From assembly GCA_045589955.1 (NCBI GenBank), contig JAZNQD010000052.1:1-55930 (forward strand): 55,930 nucleotides of DNA. The letters run 5' to 3'. The stretch is from CAJGCS01 sp045589955. GTDB lineage: Bacteria > Bacillota_I > Bacilli_A > ML615J-28 > CAG-313. Positions 32,866-41,502 of the stretch are shown in pieces. The notes beneath the pieces are model-generated. The model was not told the origin of the DNA and made no database searches. It was given only the letters and a program-made list of their open reading frames with translations. How positions within the stretch are numbered: the first letter of the stretch is position 1; every line of letters starts with the position of its first letter. Position numbers and translations under genes: made by a program.

Positions 32866-35595
32866 ATGAAGAAAATTAGTGCTATTTTAATAGTATTTGT
32901 TATGGCTTTAGTACTATGTGGATGTAAGCCAAAACATGAACATAGTTATTCTTCTAGTAAAGTTGAAGCTACATGTACAGAACAAGGTTACACTGCTTAT
33001 ACTTGCGAATGTGGTGATACTTATGAAGATAACTATGTACCTGTAAAAGGCCATTCATTTGGTTCTTGGCAAGTTGTAACTGAAGCAACTGAAGAAGCTG
33101 AAGGATTACAAGAAAGAGTTTGTGTATGTGGAGAAAAAGAAACAGAAACACTTCCAAAACTTGAACATGTTCATAAATTCGGTGAATGGAAAGTTGTTAC
33201 AGAAGCAACTGAAGAAACAAAAGGCTTAAAAGAAAGAGCTTGTGAATGTGGTGAAAAAGAAACTGAAGAAATTCCACTACTAAATCACACTCATGAATAT
33301 AAAACTACTATAGTTGCACCTACATGTACAGAAAAAGGTTATACTGAACATGTATGTAAATGTGGTGAAAGCTATAAAGATGCAGAAGTAGCCGCAAAAG
33401 GTCACGAATTCGGTGAATGGAAAGTTGTTACAGAAGCAACTGAAGAAGCTGAAGGTTTAAAAGAAAGAGCTTGTGAATGTGGTGAAAAAGAAACAGAAGT
33501 TCTTCCTAAACTAGAACACGTTCATAAATATGGTGAATGGCAAGTAGTAACTGAACCTACTTATGAAAAAGAAGGCTTAAAAGAAAGAGCTTGTGGATGT
33601 GGTGAAAAAGAAACTGAGGAATTACCTAAATTAGTTGATACAGAAGCTCCAGTAATTAGTTTTGAAACAGGAGAAACAGTTAAACTAAATACATTTAAAG
33701 ATTTCGATAAACTTGCAGGCGTTACTGCTACAGATAATTTAGATGGTGATTTAACAGCTTCAATTACAGTTAGTGGTGAAGTAGATAACACAACACGTGG
33801 TCAATACGAATTAGTTTATACTGTTGAAGACTCTTCAGGCAATAAAGCAACAGCTACAAGAACAGTTGAAGTTATTTGGGATTATGCAACAAGTTTCATT
33901 GGTCATGGTGGTTCTTACTATGGTGTAATGAACTCTGAAGAAGCGATTCTTTATGCTGCAAGTGTTCTTAAATATCAAGCAATTGAAATTGACGTTCGTG
34001 TAACAAAAGATGGTGTATTTGTTCTTTGTCATGATGCAACATTTGGTGGTGTTACAATTGCATCAACAAATTATGCTGATTTAAAAGATGTTGTTCATAC
34101 AACAACTAAATCTGGTAGTGGAACATATCCTTTATTACATAAAGAATTTGAAGGTAATAAAGTTTATAAATCTACAATTTGTACTTTAGAACGTTATTTA
34201 GAAATTTGTAAACAATATGATGTTCGTCCAGTTATCGAATTAAAAGGTGGAACTGGTTTAACAAATTCTGACCAATCTAACATGGGCAGATTAATGAAGG
34301 AAATTGAAGATGCAGGAATGCTTGAAAAATGTATCTTATTAGGTTCTGCATATAACTGCTTAATTTGGACAAGAGAAAATGGTTATGAAAATGTTGAATG
34401 TCAATATTTAGTGGACTCATGTGCTAACCAAACATATTTAGATAGATGTATTAAGTATAATCTTGATATTAGTATGTGTGTTACTTATGGTAATGGATTA
34501 AATGAAAATACTCCTGAATGGATTGCAAAATATCAAGATGCAGGATGTAAAATTTCTACATATACATTTACTCAATATACAGACTATTCAGATGTTCAAA
34601 AATGGATTGATTTAGGTGTTGATTTTGTTACGGTTGACTGGCACACAATGTCTAAATTAAAACATATTGAAAATTCTTCATTAAATATCCACACTGTTAC
34701 ATTCCAAGATAAAGATGGTAACATCTTAAAAGAAGCTAAGGTAAAAGATGGAAGAGCTGCACCAGCACCTAAAATTCCTGAAATTCCTGGTTATAAATTT
34801 ACTGGTTGGGATAAAGATATTAGCAAAATTACTGAAGATTTAGTAGTTACTGCTCAATATGAAATGGATGAATATACAATCTCGTTTGAAGCAAACTTAG
34901 ATAAAGTTAATGAAAAAACTTGGGCAACTAAAGCTGATTTCTTAAATGATTTTTATAATGATTTCTTCGCATGGTTAAGTGCAAATGTTGATACTATTCC
35001 TTACTTAACATATAGTGATGGTACATATAAAGTAGTAAGAAATACATCTTCAAATGGTACTGCAACATTTACAAGTGTAGAAGATCTTAAAAAGTTAAAT
35101 TTATATGTTTTCGAATCTGCATTGTCATCATTAATTTATAAACCTATTACTGGTTCAAACTCAGATGACTATGTTCCAGAAGTAGATGAAAATTATTTCT
35201 TAAATAGCGAACCATATCGTACTAAATATCTTAATATGAATAAGTATTTACTTGGCGCTATTAATAAGTCTTATACATCTTATTCTAAGACATTTGCTCA
35301 AGCAAGTAACAACCGTGTTCAAATCTTCTTTAGATTCCATCAATGGGCTGGCGGAACTAATATCCCTGCCTTTGATGCATATCCTACTTATTATGAAGTT
35401 GTTGTATCCGAAGAAAAGGTAACAGTTCCTGAAGATAAAACATATACAATTGTAGATGAATTTGATTTACCAGCAGCAACTGGTGAAAACTTAGAATTTG
35501 TTGGCTGGTACTTAGATAAAGAATGTACAAAACCAATTAGTAAACTTGAAAAAGGATCTACTGGTGATATTACTTTATACGCTAAATGGAAATAA
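32866..35595 (+). CDS. Modular GDPD lipoprotein with cysteine repeats and InlB-type repeats
   Basis: A 909-residue surface lipoprotein (signal ending L-C-G-C20). Residues 24-257 are two copies of a 117-residue block, each holding one TCTExGYT..C-x-C-G unit and two F-G-E-W-K-V-V-T-E-A-T units with C-x-C-G-E-K-E-T. Residues ~258-337 are a DUF5011-like Ig domain (DTEAPVI..LDGDLT..VEDSSGN). Residues ~343-625 are a glycerophosphodiester phosphodiesterase TIM barrel: H347 (GHGG, not HRG), E374-I-D376 and H389-D390. Two Listeria-Bacteroides repeats (G-Y-K-F-T-G-W and E-F-V-G-W-Y) flank an unrecognised ~150-residue region. It may trim lipoteichoic acid or scavenge glycerophosphodiesters (inference). 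SD GAAAGGAA. Confidence 0.88.
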   Translation: MKKISAILIVFVMALVLCGCKPKHEHSYSSSKVEATCTEQGYTAYTCECGDTYEDNYVPVKGHSFGSWQVVTEATEEAEGLQERVCVCGEKETETLPKLEHVHKFGEWKVVTEATEETKGLKERACECGEKETEEIPLLNHTHEYKTTIVAPTCTEKGYTEHVCKCGESYKDAEVAAKGHEFGEWKVVTEATEEAEGLKERACECGEKETEVLPKLEHVHKYGEWQVVTEPTYEKEGLKERACGCGEKETEELPKLVDTEAPVISFETGETVKLNTFKDFDKLAGVTATDNLDGDLTASITVSGEVDNTTRGQYELVYTVEDSSGNKATATRTVEVIWDYATSFIGHGGSYYGVMNSEEAILYAASVLKYQAIEIDVRVTKDGVFVLCHDATFGGVTIASTNYADLKDVVHTTTKSGSGTYPLLHKEFEGNKVYKSTICTLERYLEICKQYDVRPVIELKGGTGLTNSDQSNMGRLMKEIEDAGMLEKCILLGSAYNCLIWTRENGYENVECQYLVDSCANQTYLDRCIKYNLDISMCVTYGNGLNENTPEWIAKYQDAGCKISTYTFTQYTDYSDVQKWIDLGVDFVTVDWHTMSKLKHIENSSLNIHTVTFQDKDGNILKEAKVKDGRAAPAPKIPEIPGYKFTGWDKDISKITEDLVVTAQYEMDEYTISFEANLDKVNEKTWATKADFLNDFYNDFFAWLSANVDTIPYLTYSDGTYKVVRNTSSNGTATFTSVEDLKKLNLYVFESALSSLIYKPITGSNSDDYVPEVDENYFLNSEPYRTKYLNMNKYLLGAINKSYTSYSKTFAQASNNRVQIFFRFHQWAGGTNIPAFDAYPTYYEVVVSEEKVTVPEDKTYTIVDEFDLPAATGENLEFVGWYLDKECTKPISKLEKGSTGDITLYAKWK
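32935..33636 (+). repeat. Two in-frame 351-bp tandem copies within the GDPD lipoprotein
   Basis: Residues 24-140 and 141-257 align without gaps: HEHSY/HTHEY, TCTEQGYT/TCTEKGYT, then two EATEE..GL.ER.C.CGEKET units each. Nucleotide identity is still visible, suggesting a fairly recent duplication, and each block contains an older duplication of a ~40-residue unit. Confidence 0.85.
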
Positions 35596-35611
35596 AAGTT
35601 AAATAAAATAA

Positions 35612-35651
35612 AAAACCTATTAACAAAGAAAAACTTTGTTAATAGGTTTTT
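35612..35651. terminator. Bidirectional terminator between GDPD gene and holA
   Basis: A 17-bp perfect stem (35612-35628 and 35634-35650; core CCTATTAACAAAG) with a 5-nt A loop and T runs on both strands. Confidence 0.92.
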
Positions 35652-36624
35652 ATATTTGTAATAAGAAGAGTTCAATACCGAAGTTTTTATCGATTTGTCC
35701 ACTTTTAATTTTAAAATCAAGTTCAGCAAGTTTATTTACGTTATCTTCTAAATCTTCTAATTTAAATGATTTTGCATCTTTTACTAGATAGTAAGCTCGT
35801 CCTGTTGATACACCATAAAATTTGGCGATATCATTTTGACTATATCCTTTTTTAAGAAGTTTTGCAGTTGTAAGCAAATCTCTAAAAGTAGATGATATTA
35901 AAGAAATAATCCCCATAACATCTTTAGTGTTATTAGCAATCTTTGAATAAATTTCATTAACTTTCAGCGAGTCTTTTTTAATGATTTCTTTAATTAATGA
36001 ATAGATTTCCTTATTAATATCTTGCGAAACTAGTGTTTGAACATCTTGTCTTGTTATAATACCATCAATCGCTCCATAAGAGATTAATTTATCGATTTCG
36101 TGTTCCATTCTAATTTGGTCATTATTTAAGTATTCTAAGAAAAGAGTAAGAGCATCATCGGTAATTTCGATATTATTAATTGCAAGAGTTCTAATAATCC
36201 ATCCTTTAATTTCAATTTCTTCAGTGTTATCGTAATTAACAATAAAGGCAGTGTTTTTTAATACTTTATAAATTTCATTCGTATTTGAGATGCTCATATT
36301 AGTAGCATCAATTAATAAAATTGTCGTATCAACTGGATCCTTAAGATATTTAATAAATTCCTTTACCGCATTCTTTTCATCTTGATGAATTGTTTTTAAA
36401 AAACGTGGTCTTCTTAAAATAATTATTTTTTGCTTTTCTAAGAAAGGAATCGTTAAGATATCAGTTAAGACTGTTGATAAAGAAGTAGATTCCATATCAT
36501 AACGAATTACTGTAGTTTCTTTAGGGTCATATCCTTGAATGATACGATTCATTCGGTTTTTAATAAATATTTCTGATGAACCGGTAAAAAGATAAACTTG
36601 TTCATCATTTTGATTGATTGCCAT
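35650..36624 (-). CDS. holA: DNA polymerase III delta subunit
   Basis: Clamp-loader delta subunit that opens the beta sliding clamp. It has 324 residues. The family start is seen as Q-V-Y-L-F-T-G-S-S-E-I-F-I and the segment IPFLEKQKIIILRRPRF matches the delta N-terminal AAA-like domain. The C-terminal helical collar contains LISYGAIDGIITRQDV and ISSTFRDLLTTAKLL. Start supported by GGGGTGAG. The gene is inverted relative to comEC and rpsT. Confidence 0.94.
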   Translation of the reverse strand: MAINQNDEQVYLFTGSSEIFIKNRMNRIIQGYDPKETTVIRYDMESTSLSTVLTDILTIPFLEKQKIIILRRPRFLKTIHQDEKNAVKEFIKYLKDPVDTTILLIDATNMSISNTNEIYKVLKNTAFIVNYDNTEEIEIKGWIIRTLAINNIEITDDALTLFLEYLNNDQIRMEHEIDKLISYGAIDGIITRQDVQTLVSQDINKEIYSLIKEIIKKDSLKVNEIYSKIANNTKDVMGIISLISSTFRDLLTTAKLLKKGYSQNDIAKFYGVSTGRAYYLVKDAKSFKLEDLEDNVNKLAELDFKIKSGQIDKNFGIELFLLQI

Positions 36625-36694
36625 AATCTCACCCCTTTGGTTTATTTGATTATATCATTTTTAAAAAAAAGATAAAAGCAAAAAGAAAAAAAAT

Positions 36695-36723
36695 AAATAA
36701 TCTTCAAAATATTGGTAAAACTA
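36695..36723 (+). promoter_or_regulatory. Possible forespore (SigF/SigG-type) promoter for gpr
   Basis: GGTAAAACTA (36714-36723) fits the SigF -10 pattern GGNNANAMTR, and AAATA (36695-36699) lies 14 bp upstream where GYATA is expected. The implied transcription start (~36730) would fall within the SD, which weakens the call. Confidence 0.35.
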
Positions 36724-36738
36724 AGTTGAGGTGATTTA

Positions 36739-37689
36739 ATGATTTTTAAAGATAATGAGAAATATAATTTACGTACTGACTTAGCATATGATGATGCTAA
36801 AGATGATAAAAATAATTTATCAGAAGAAGTAGAATTGATTAAAGATATAAAGGTATATAAACATGTAATTAGTAATGAGCTAAGCGAAAAATTAAAAAAG
36901 AAAAAAGGAACTTACTATTCACTTGATCTATCAAATGTAGATATTAAAGATACAAAAACAGGAGTAAATATTGAATATGCACTAACACACACATTAAAAA
37001 AATTATTAAATTCATTAGGGTTGACTAATAAAAAATGTTTAATAGTTGGCCTTGGTAATATAAGTGTTACACCAGATGCATTAGGACCTTATGTTATTGA
37101 TAATGTTATTGTCACAAGACATCTATTCGAACTTAATCATATAAGTGAAGGGTTTTCTAATGTTAGCGCTATAGCACCTGGGGTAATGGGAACAACGGGG
37201 ATTGAAACATATGATATTATCGCATCGGTTGTTAAAAAGATTAATTGTGATTTTGTTATTGCGATAGACGCTCTTGCAACGAATTCCCTTTCAAGAGTAA
37301 ATAAGACAATCCAAATTGCAGATTCGGGAATAAACCCTGGATCTGGAGTTGGAAATAAAAGAAAAGAATTAAGCAAAGAAACACTAGGGATTCCGGTAAT
37401 TGCAATTGGTGTTCCAACAGTAGTTGATGCGGTAACAATAACAAGTGATATAATTGAGTTTATGATTAGACATTTTAAAGATGAAACAAATTATAATTTA
37501 TTAGGTGAATTTGGTAGATTAAATGATAGTGAAAAAAGAAAATTAATTAAAGAAATATTAGAACCAAATGGAATAGACATGATGGTTACACCAAAAGAAA
37601 TTGACTCAGATATTGAAGAATTAACTAAGATAATTGCTAACTCTTTAGATTATGCTTTACATCCAGGTCTATTTAGTGAATTGAGTTAA
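36739..37689 (+). CDS. gpr: Germination protease (GPR endopeptidase)
   Basis: GPR is the aspartic-type protease that degrades small acid-soluble spore proteins at germination; it is made as a zymogen in the forespore. It has 316 residues. The prosequence cleavage region reads Y-N-L-R-T-D-L-A-Y-D (10-19), then the hydrogenase-maturation-like fold: LIVGLGNISVTPDALGP and FVIAIDALAT with the conserved Asp residues, and GIPVIAIGVPTVVDA. The presence of gpr strongly suggests true endospores. SD GAGGTGAT. Two small membrane-protein genes follow instead of spoIIP. Confidence 0.96.
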   Translation: MIFKDNEKYNLRTDLAYDDAKDDKNNLSEEVELIKDIKVYKHVISNELSEKLKKKKGTYYSLDLSNVDIKDTKTGVNIEYALTHTLKKLLNSLGLTNKKCLIVGLGNISVTPDALGPYVIDNVIVTRHLFELNHISEGFSNVSAIAPGVMGTTGIETYDIIASVVKKINCDFVIAIDALATNSLSRVNKTIQIADSGINPGSGVGNKRKELSKETLGIPVIAIGVPTVVDAVTITSDIIEFMIRHFKDETNYNLLGEFGRLNDSEKRKLIKEILEPNGIDMMVTPKEIDSDIEELTKIIANSLDYALHPGLFSELS

Positions 37690-37700
37690 TAAAATATAAT

Positions 37701-37934
37701 ATGAAGAAAATTGAGTTTGTTCTTATTGCTTTAGCTATAATGTGTTTTTGCTTTTGCTTCGTTAAAACATTTAATACTTTTAAAAAGATAAATAATGACA
37801 TTGATTCTGAAACTTATATGGATATTGGACAAAAACAATATACAAAAGAATATGTGGTAAAGTACTATAAGCAAGTTGCAAGATATATATGTTATTTTAT
37901 ATTTTTTATTGATGTTGATGAATATAGTTGGTGA
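37701..37934 (+). CDS. Small membrane protein downstream of gpr, unknown
   Basis: A 77-residue product with an N-terminal hydrophobic helix (~5-23, rich in Phe and Cys) and a second hydrophobic patch at the C terminus (YICYFIFFI). No family recognised. It starts 11 nt after gpr with only a weak SD, and its stop is 4 nt from the next gene. A forespore role is only suggested by position. Confidence 0.55.
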   Translation: MKKIEFVLIALAIMCFCFCFVKTFNTFKKINNDIDSETYMDIGQKQYTKEYVVKYYKQVARYICYFIFFIDVDEYSW

Positions 37935-37938
37935 GTGA

Positions 37939-38190
37939 ATGAAAAAGATATGGACAATTTTGATTATTATTCTAGTTTTATTAGTTGGAATTAAAATAGG
38001 AGGAACAACCAATTATGATAGCTATAATAATGATTTGTTCGAAAATGAAAAAGAAAAGTTTGAAAATGAAATAATAATTCCTGATAATGATTATGAAAAT
38101 GTTGAGTTGAAACCTAAAGAATATTTGCCAAATAAAGTTGCAAAAATTATTAACAATATTCTTGAAAAGATAATTAAAAAATTAGCTTAG
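37939..38190 (+). CDS. Small single-pass membrane protein, unknown
   Basis: An 83-residue product: TM helix at residues ~4-20 (IWTILIIILVLLVGIKI), a Glu/Asn/Asp-rich middle, and a basic amphipathic C-terminal helix (KVAKIINNILEKIIKK). No family recognised. SD GGTGAG overlaps the preceding stop, so the two genes are coupled. A terminator overlaps its end. Confidence 0.6.
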   Translation: MKKIWTILIIILVLLVGIKIGGTTNYDSYNNDLFENEKEKFENEIIIPDNDYENVELKPKEYLPNKVAKIINNILEKIIKKLA

Positions 38191-38214
38191 TTGCAAAACT
38201 AAGCCTTTTATTTT
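38185..38214 (+). terminator. Terminator of the gpr operon
   Basis: An 8-bp stem GCTTAGTT / AACTAAGC with GCAA loop (38185-38204), then C and a T-rich tail; it starts inside the stop codon region of the preceding gene. Confidence 0.85.
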
Positions 38215-38228
38215 GCAATGAATATAGG

Positions 38229-38257
38229 TTGCAAAAGAAGCAAAAATATGGTATAAT
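38229..38257 (+). promoter_or_regulatory. SigA promoter TTGCAA-17-TATAAT for pgsA-recA-upp
   Basis: The -35 is at 38229-38234, the -10 at 38252-38257 with TGG extension. Three TTGCAA hexamers occur between 38191 and 38234. Confidence 0.8.
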
Positions 38258-38284
38258 AACCATAGAACTGGAGTGAATATAATT

Positions 38285-38986
38285 ATGAAAAATGAAACTC
38301 AAAAAAATAAAATTACAATGAATTTACCAAACAAATTAACTATATTAAGAATATTGTTAGTACCAGTTATTGTTATTGTGTATTATATTGGATCCCAATT
38401 TGAATCATTTTATGCAGAACCGTTATTTGCATTTTTACCAAATTTATCAAAATTAAATTTTGTGGTTATGATCATTTTTGCGATTGCAGCATTCACAGAC
38501 TATTTAGATGGTGCTATTGCAAGAAAAAGAGGTTTAGTAACAAACTTTGGGAAGTTTGCCGATCCACTTGCTGATAAGTTATTAGTATATACAGTGTTTG
38601 TATTAATGTTAGAGCAAAACTATTTAAATAAACAAATTGGTGGCGTTGAAACTACAGGAAATATTTTCGAATGGTGGATGTTAGTTATCGTTCTTGCCCG
38701 TGAGTTTATTGTTACTGGTGTACGATATATGGCTGCATCACAAAAGAAAGTTATTGCTGCTAGTAAGCTTGGAAAAGCAAAAACAATTGCTCAGTATATT
38801 GCTGTTGTTATTGTATTAATGTTTGGAGCAGTAACTATTGTTGGAGGTAATGCTGTTCCTATTCATATTGCATTAGTAGTTATTTCCAAAGTATCATTAT
38901 TTGTAATGTTAATTTTAACAATTATAAGTGGCGCAGATTATTTGGTTAAAAATATTAATATTCTATTTGATGAAAAAACTAAATAA
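38285..38986 (+). CDS. pgsA: Phosphatidylglycerophosphate synthase
   Basis: CDP-alcohol phosphatidyltransferase that joins CDP-diacylglycerol and glycerol-3-phosphate in the membrane. The signature D-x2-D-G-x2-A-R-x8-G-x3-D-x3-D is complete: DYLDGAIARKRG then GKFADPLADK. About five or six TM helices. ATG 38285 is chosen over GTG 38273 because the latter lies within the SD (GGAGTGA), giving 233 residues. It is followed by recA as in Bacillus, though cinA is missing. Confidence 0.96.
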   Translation: MKNETQKNKITMNLPNKLTILRILLVPVIVIVYYIGSQFESFYAEPLFAFLPNLSKLNFVVMIIFAIAAFTDYLDGAIARKRGLVTNFGKFADPLADKLLVYTVFVLMLEQNYLNKQIGGVETTGNIFEWWMLVIVLAREFIVTGVRYMAASQKKVIAASKLGKAKTIAQYIAVVIVLMFGAVTIVGGNAVPIHIALVVISKVSLFVMLILTIISGADYLVKNINILFDEKTK

Positions 38987-39000
38987 GTTAGGAGTTTAAA

Positions 39001-40035
39001 ATGGCTGAATCAAAAGTTAAACAAGTTAAAATGGAAGAAATCGAGAAAGAAAAGAAAGATAGTGAAAGAGAGAAGGCCCTAGCTGACGCGTTTAAAACAA
39101 TCGAAAAAGCTTATGGTAAAGGTTCAATTATGAAACTTGGGGATCAAGCAATGGAAAAGATTGATGTTATCCCTACAGGCTCAATTGCACTCGATGTAGC
39201 ATTAGGTGCTGGTGGTTATCCTAAAGGAAGAATTATTGAAATTTATGGTCCTGAATCAAGTGGTAAAACAACATTTGCTTTACACGCAATTGCAGAAGCA
39301 CAAAAGAATGGCGGCTATGCTGCATTTATTGATGCTGAACATGCTCTTGATCCATCTTATGCAAAAGCTTTAGGCGTTGACACAGATAATTTAATTTTAT
39401 CTCAACCTGATAATGGTGAACAAGCACTTGAAATTGTTGAGGCTTTAGTACGTAGTGATGCAATTGACATTATTGTTATTGATAGTGTTGCTGCACTTGT
39501 TCCAAAAGCAGAAATTGAAGGCGATATGGGAAGTTCATACATAGGTTTGCAAGCTCGCTTAATGAGCCAAGCAATGCGTAAATTAGCTGGTATTATTAAT
39601 AAAACAAAAACTGTTGCGATTTTTATTAATCAAATTCGTGAGAAAGTTGGCGTATTATTTGGTAGTCCAGAAACAACTAGTGGTGGTAGAGCTTTAAAAT
39701 TCTATGCTACTATTAGATTAGATATCAGACGTGTTGATCAAATTAAACAAGGCACAGAAGCAATCGGTAACTTAGTACGCGTTAAAGTTGTTAAGAATAA
39801 AGTTGCTCCTCCATTTAAAACAGCTGAAATTGATTTAATCTATGGTAAAGGAATTTCACGAGAAGGTGAAATCTTAGACATTGCATCAAATCTTGAGATT
39901 GTTGATAAGAGTGGAGCCTGGTTCTCTTATAACGGTGAACGTTTAGGCCAAGGTCGCGAAAATGTAAAACAATTATTAAAAGAAAATTCTGCACTTGCAA
40001 AAGAATTAGAAGAAAAAATTAGGGAAAAACTATAA
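39001..40035 (+). CDS. recA: Recombinase RecA
   Basis: Strand-exchange recombinase and SOS co-protease. It has 344 residues. Walker A is GPESSGKTT, the DNA-binding/ATPase segments LILSQPDNGEQALEI and IIVIDSVAALVPK are intact, L2 is SPETTSGG, and the C terminus is charged. An extra Lys/Glu-rich N-terminal extension of ~20 residues precedes the first helix (EKALADAFKTIEKAYGKGS). No intein is present. No clear LexA/DinR box was noticed upstream, consistent with pgsA-linked transcription. Confidence 0.99.
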   Translation: MAESKVKQVKMEEIEKEKKDSEREKALADAFKTIEKAYGKGSIMKLGDQAMEKIDVIPTGSIALDVALGAGGYPKGRIIEIYGPESSGKTTFALHAIAEAQKNGGYAAFIDAEHALDPSYAKALGVDTDNLILSQPDNGEQALEIVEALVRSDAIDIIVIDSVAALVPKAEIEGDMGSSYIGLQARLMSQAMRKLAGIINKTKTVAIFINQIREKVGVLFGSPETTSGGRALKFYATIRLDIRRVDQIKQGTEAIGNLVRVKVVKNKVAPPFKTAEIDLIYGKGISREGEILDIASNLEIVDKSGAWFSYNGERLGQGRENVKQLLKENSALAKELEEKIREKL

Positions 40036-40052
40036 GAAAGAGGTAAGAAAAA

Positions 40053-40679
40053 ATGAGTAATGTAACAGTATTTAATCATCCACTAATTGATCATAAATTA
40101 TCAATTATTCGTAGTGTAACAACTAACACAAAACAATTCCGTGAAACAGTAAGTGAAATCGCTTCATTAATGGCTTATGAAGTAACTCGAGGCTTAAAAA
40201 CAAAAGATGTTGAAATTGAAACACCAATTCAAAAAACTATTACAAAAACATTAGCTGAAGAAGTAGTTATCGTTCCTATTCTAAGAGCTGGTTTAGGTAT
40301 GGTTGATGGAATTCATCAATTAATTCCAACTGCAAAAATTGGACATATTGGTTTATTTAGAAATGAAGAAACACTAAGACCACAATGTTATTTTGTTAAA
40401 ACTCCGCCTACACTTCCAGAAGCAACTGTTTTACTAGTTGACCCAATGCTTGCAACAGGTTATTCTGCAGAAGCAGGTATTAGAATCTTAAAAGAACGTG
40501 GTGCTAAAAAGATTATTTATATTGGCTTAGTTGGTGTAGATGAAGGTATTGCTACTTTACAAAAAAATCATCCAGATGTAGATATTTTCTTAGCTGCAAA
40601 AGATGAAAAATTAAATGATAAAGGATATATTGTTCCAGGTCTTGGTGACTGTGGCGACAGATTATTTGGTACAAAATAA
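40053..40679 (+). CDS. upp: Uracil phosphoribosyltransferase
   Basis: Salvages uracil with PRPP to UMP. It has 208 residues, standard size. Motifs: IVPILRAGLGMVDG, LLVDPMLATGYSA (PRPP loop) and the C-terminal uracil-binding YIVPGLGDCGDRLFGT. SD AAAGAGG. It is 17 nt after recA and a strong bidirectional terminator follows. Confidence 0.98.
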   Translation: MSNVTVFNHPLIDHKLSIIRSVTTNTKQFRETVSEIASLMAYEVTRGLKTKDVEIETPIQKTITKTLAEEVVIVPILRAGLGMVDGIHQLIPTAKIGHIGLFRNEETLRPQCYFVKTPPTLPEATVLLVDPMLATGYSAEAGIRILKERGAKKIIYIGLVGVDEGIATLQKNHPDVDIFLAAKDEKLNDKGYIVPGLGDCGDRLFGTK

Positions 40680-40681
40680 TC

Positions 40682-40712
40682 AAAAACGAGCACAAAATGT
40701 GCTCGTTTTTTT
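40682..40712. terminator. Bidirectional terminator between upp and recU
   Basis: A 13-bp stem AAAAACGAGCACA / TGTGCTCGTTTTT (40682-40694, 40698-40710) with T runs on both strands. Confidence 0.93.
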
Positions 40713-41325
40713 ACTTAGTTATATTTTGTAATGAATTAATAATTTGATCCACACATTTTAAATAATCAATTTGTGGATTATATGTTCTTTTTATTAAATA
40801 GGCGTTCTCTTCAAAAAATTTATAAGGAATGCTTTTTCTCCCGCCGTTTTTCATTCTCTCGTATTCTTGTAAAAGAAGATTAGCCGGAAGATAGAAAATA
40901 GTATTTTTGTTCGGAAATTCAATTAAAAGAAAAGCAATTCCCCCCATTTCGTGAACCATTTTTAAATGATCAACTTGATGTGCAAATATTTTAGAAAAAG
41001 GGAAACTATCACTATGACAAGACTTTGCTTCAAAGTCGATATAATACCCTTTATAGATACCGTTATAATCAGTTGTTGAAGGAGTTTTGTAATATGCTTC
41101 AGTAATCTTGGACATGCTACGTTTAGGATATTCTGTTTTAACCACTTGGATTGGTGTAGGTTTTTTGTATATTGCTGCAACATTTTTGTTTAGATAATAT
41201 TTATTAGATTCATTTATCATATCTTCAAAGTCTGCCCCAAGTCTGGCCTTCTTTTGGTTGGTAGTTTTTTTAAATTGGATTATATCATCCTTAACAATTT
41301 TGTTTGGATATTTAATTTCTGACAT
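40711..41325 (-). CDS. recU: Holliday junction resolvase RecU
   Basis: A type II restriction-like nuclease that resolves Holliday junctions and modulates RecA. ATG 41325 is chosen because GGTGAT lies 5 nt upstream; the frame extends to 41397 without an SD. The 204-residue protein has the conserved GADFEDMINESN helix, DYNGIYKGYYIDFEAKS active-site strands, FPFSKIFAHQVDHL and a C-terminal SIPYKFF segment. In other Bacilli it pairs with ponA; here it stands alone, facing recA-upp. Confidence 0.95.
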   Translation of the reverse strand: MSEIKYPNKIVKDDIIQFKKTTNQKKARLGADFEDMINESNKYYLNKNVAAIYKKPTPIQVVKTEYPKRSMSKITEAYYKTPSTTDYNGIYKGYYIDFEAKSCHSDSFPFSKIFAHQVDHLKMVHEMGGIAFLLIEFPNKNTIFYLPANLLLQEYERMKNGGRKSIPYKFFEENAYLIKRTYNPQIDYLKCVDQIINSLQNITK

Positions 41326-41401
41326 ATTATCACCAATTTTATTATAACAAAATACTAAGAAAATAACAATGAAAGTGACATAAAAATGAAATTTCAATAG
41401 T

Positions 41402-41430
41402 TTGACATTTGAACATAATTATTGTATAAT
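41402..41430 (+). promoter_or_regulatory. Perfect consensus SigA promoter TTGACA-17-TATAAT for rny
   Basis: TTGACA at 41402-41407 and TATAAT at 41425-41430 with ideal 17-bp spacing. The leader to the rny ATG is ~66 nt. It is the only exact double consensus noticed in the window, suggesting high constitutive expression. Confidence 0.9.
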
Positions 41431-41502
41431 ATATTGGTAGGAATTTTGTATTTTAAATACTCTACATATATTCAATTATAATAACAAAGGAGAAAAAGAA
41501 AA

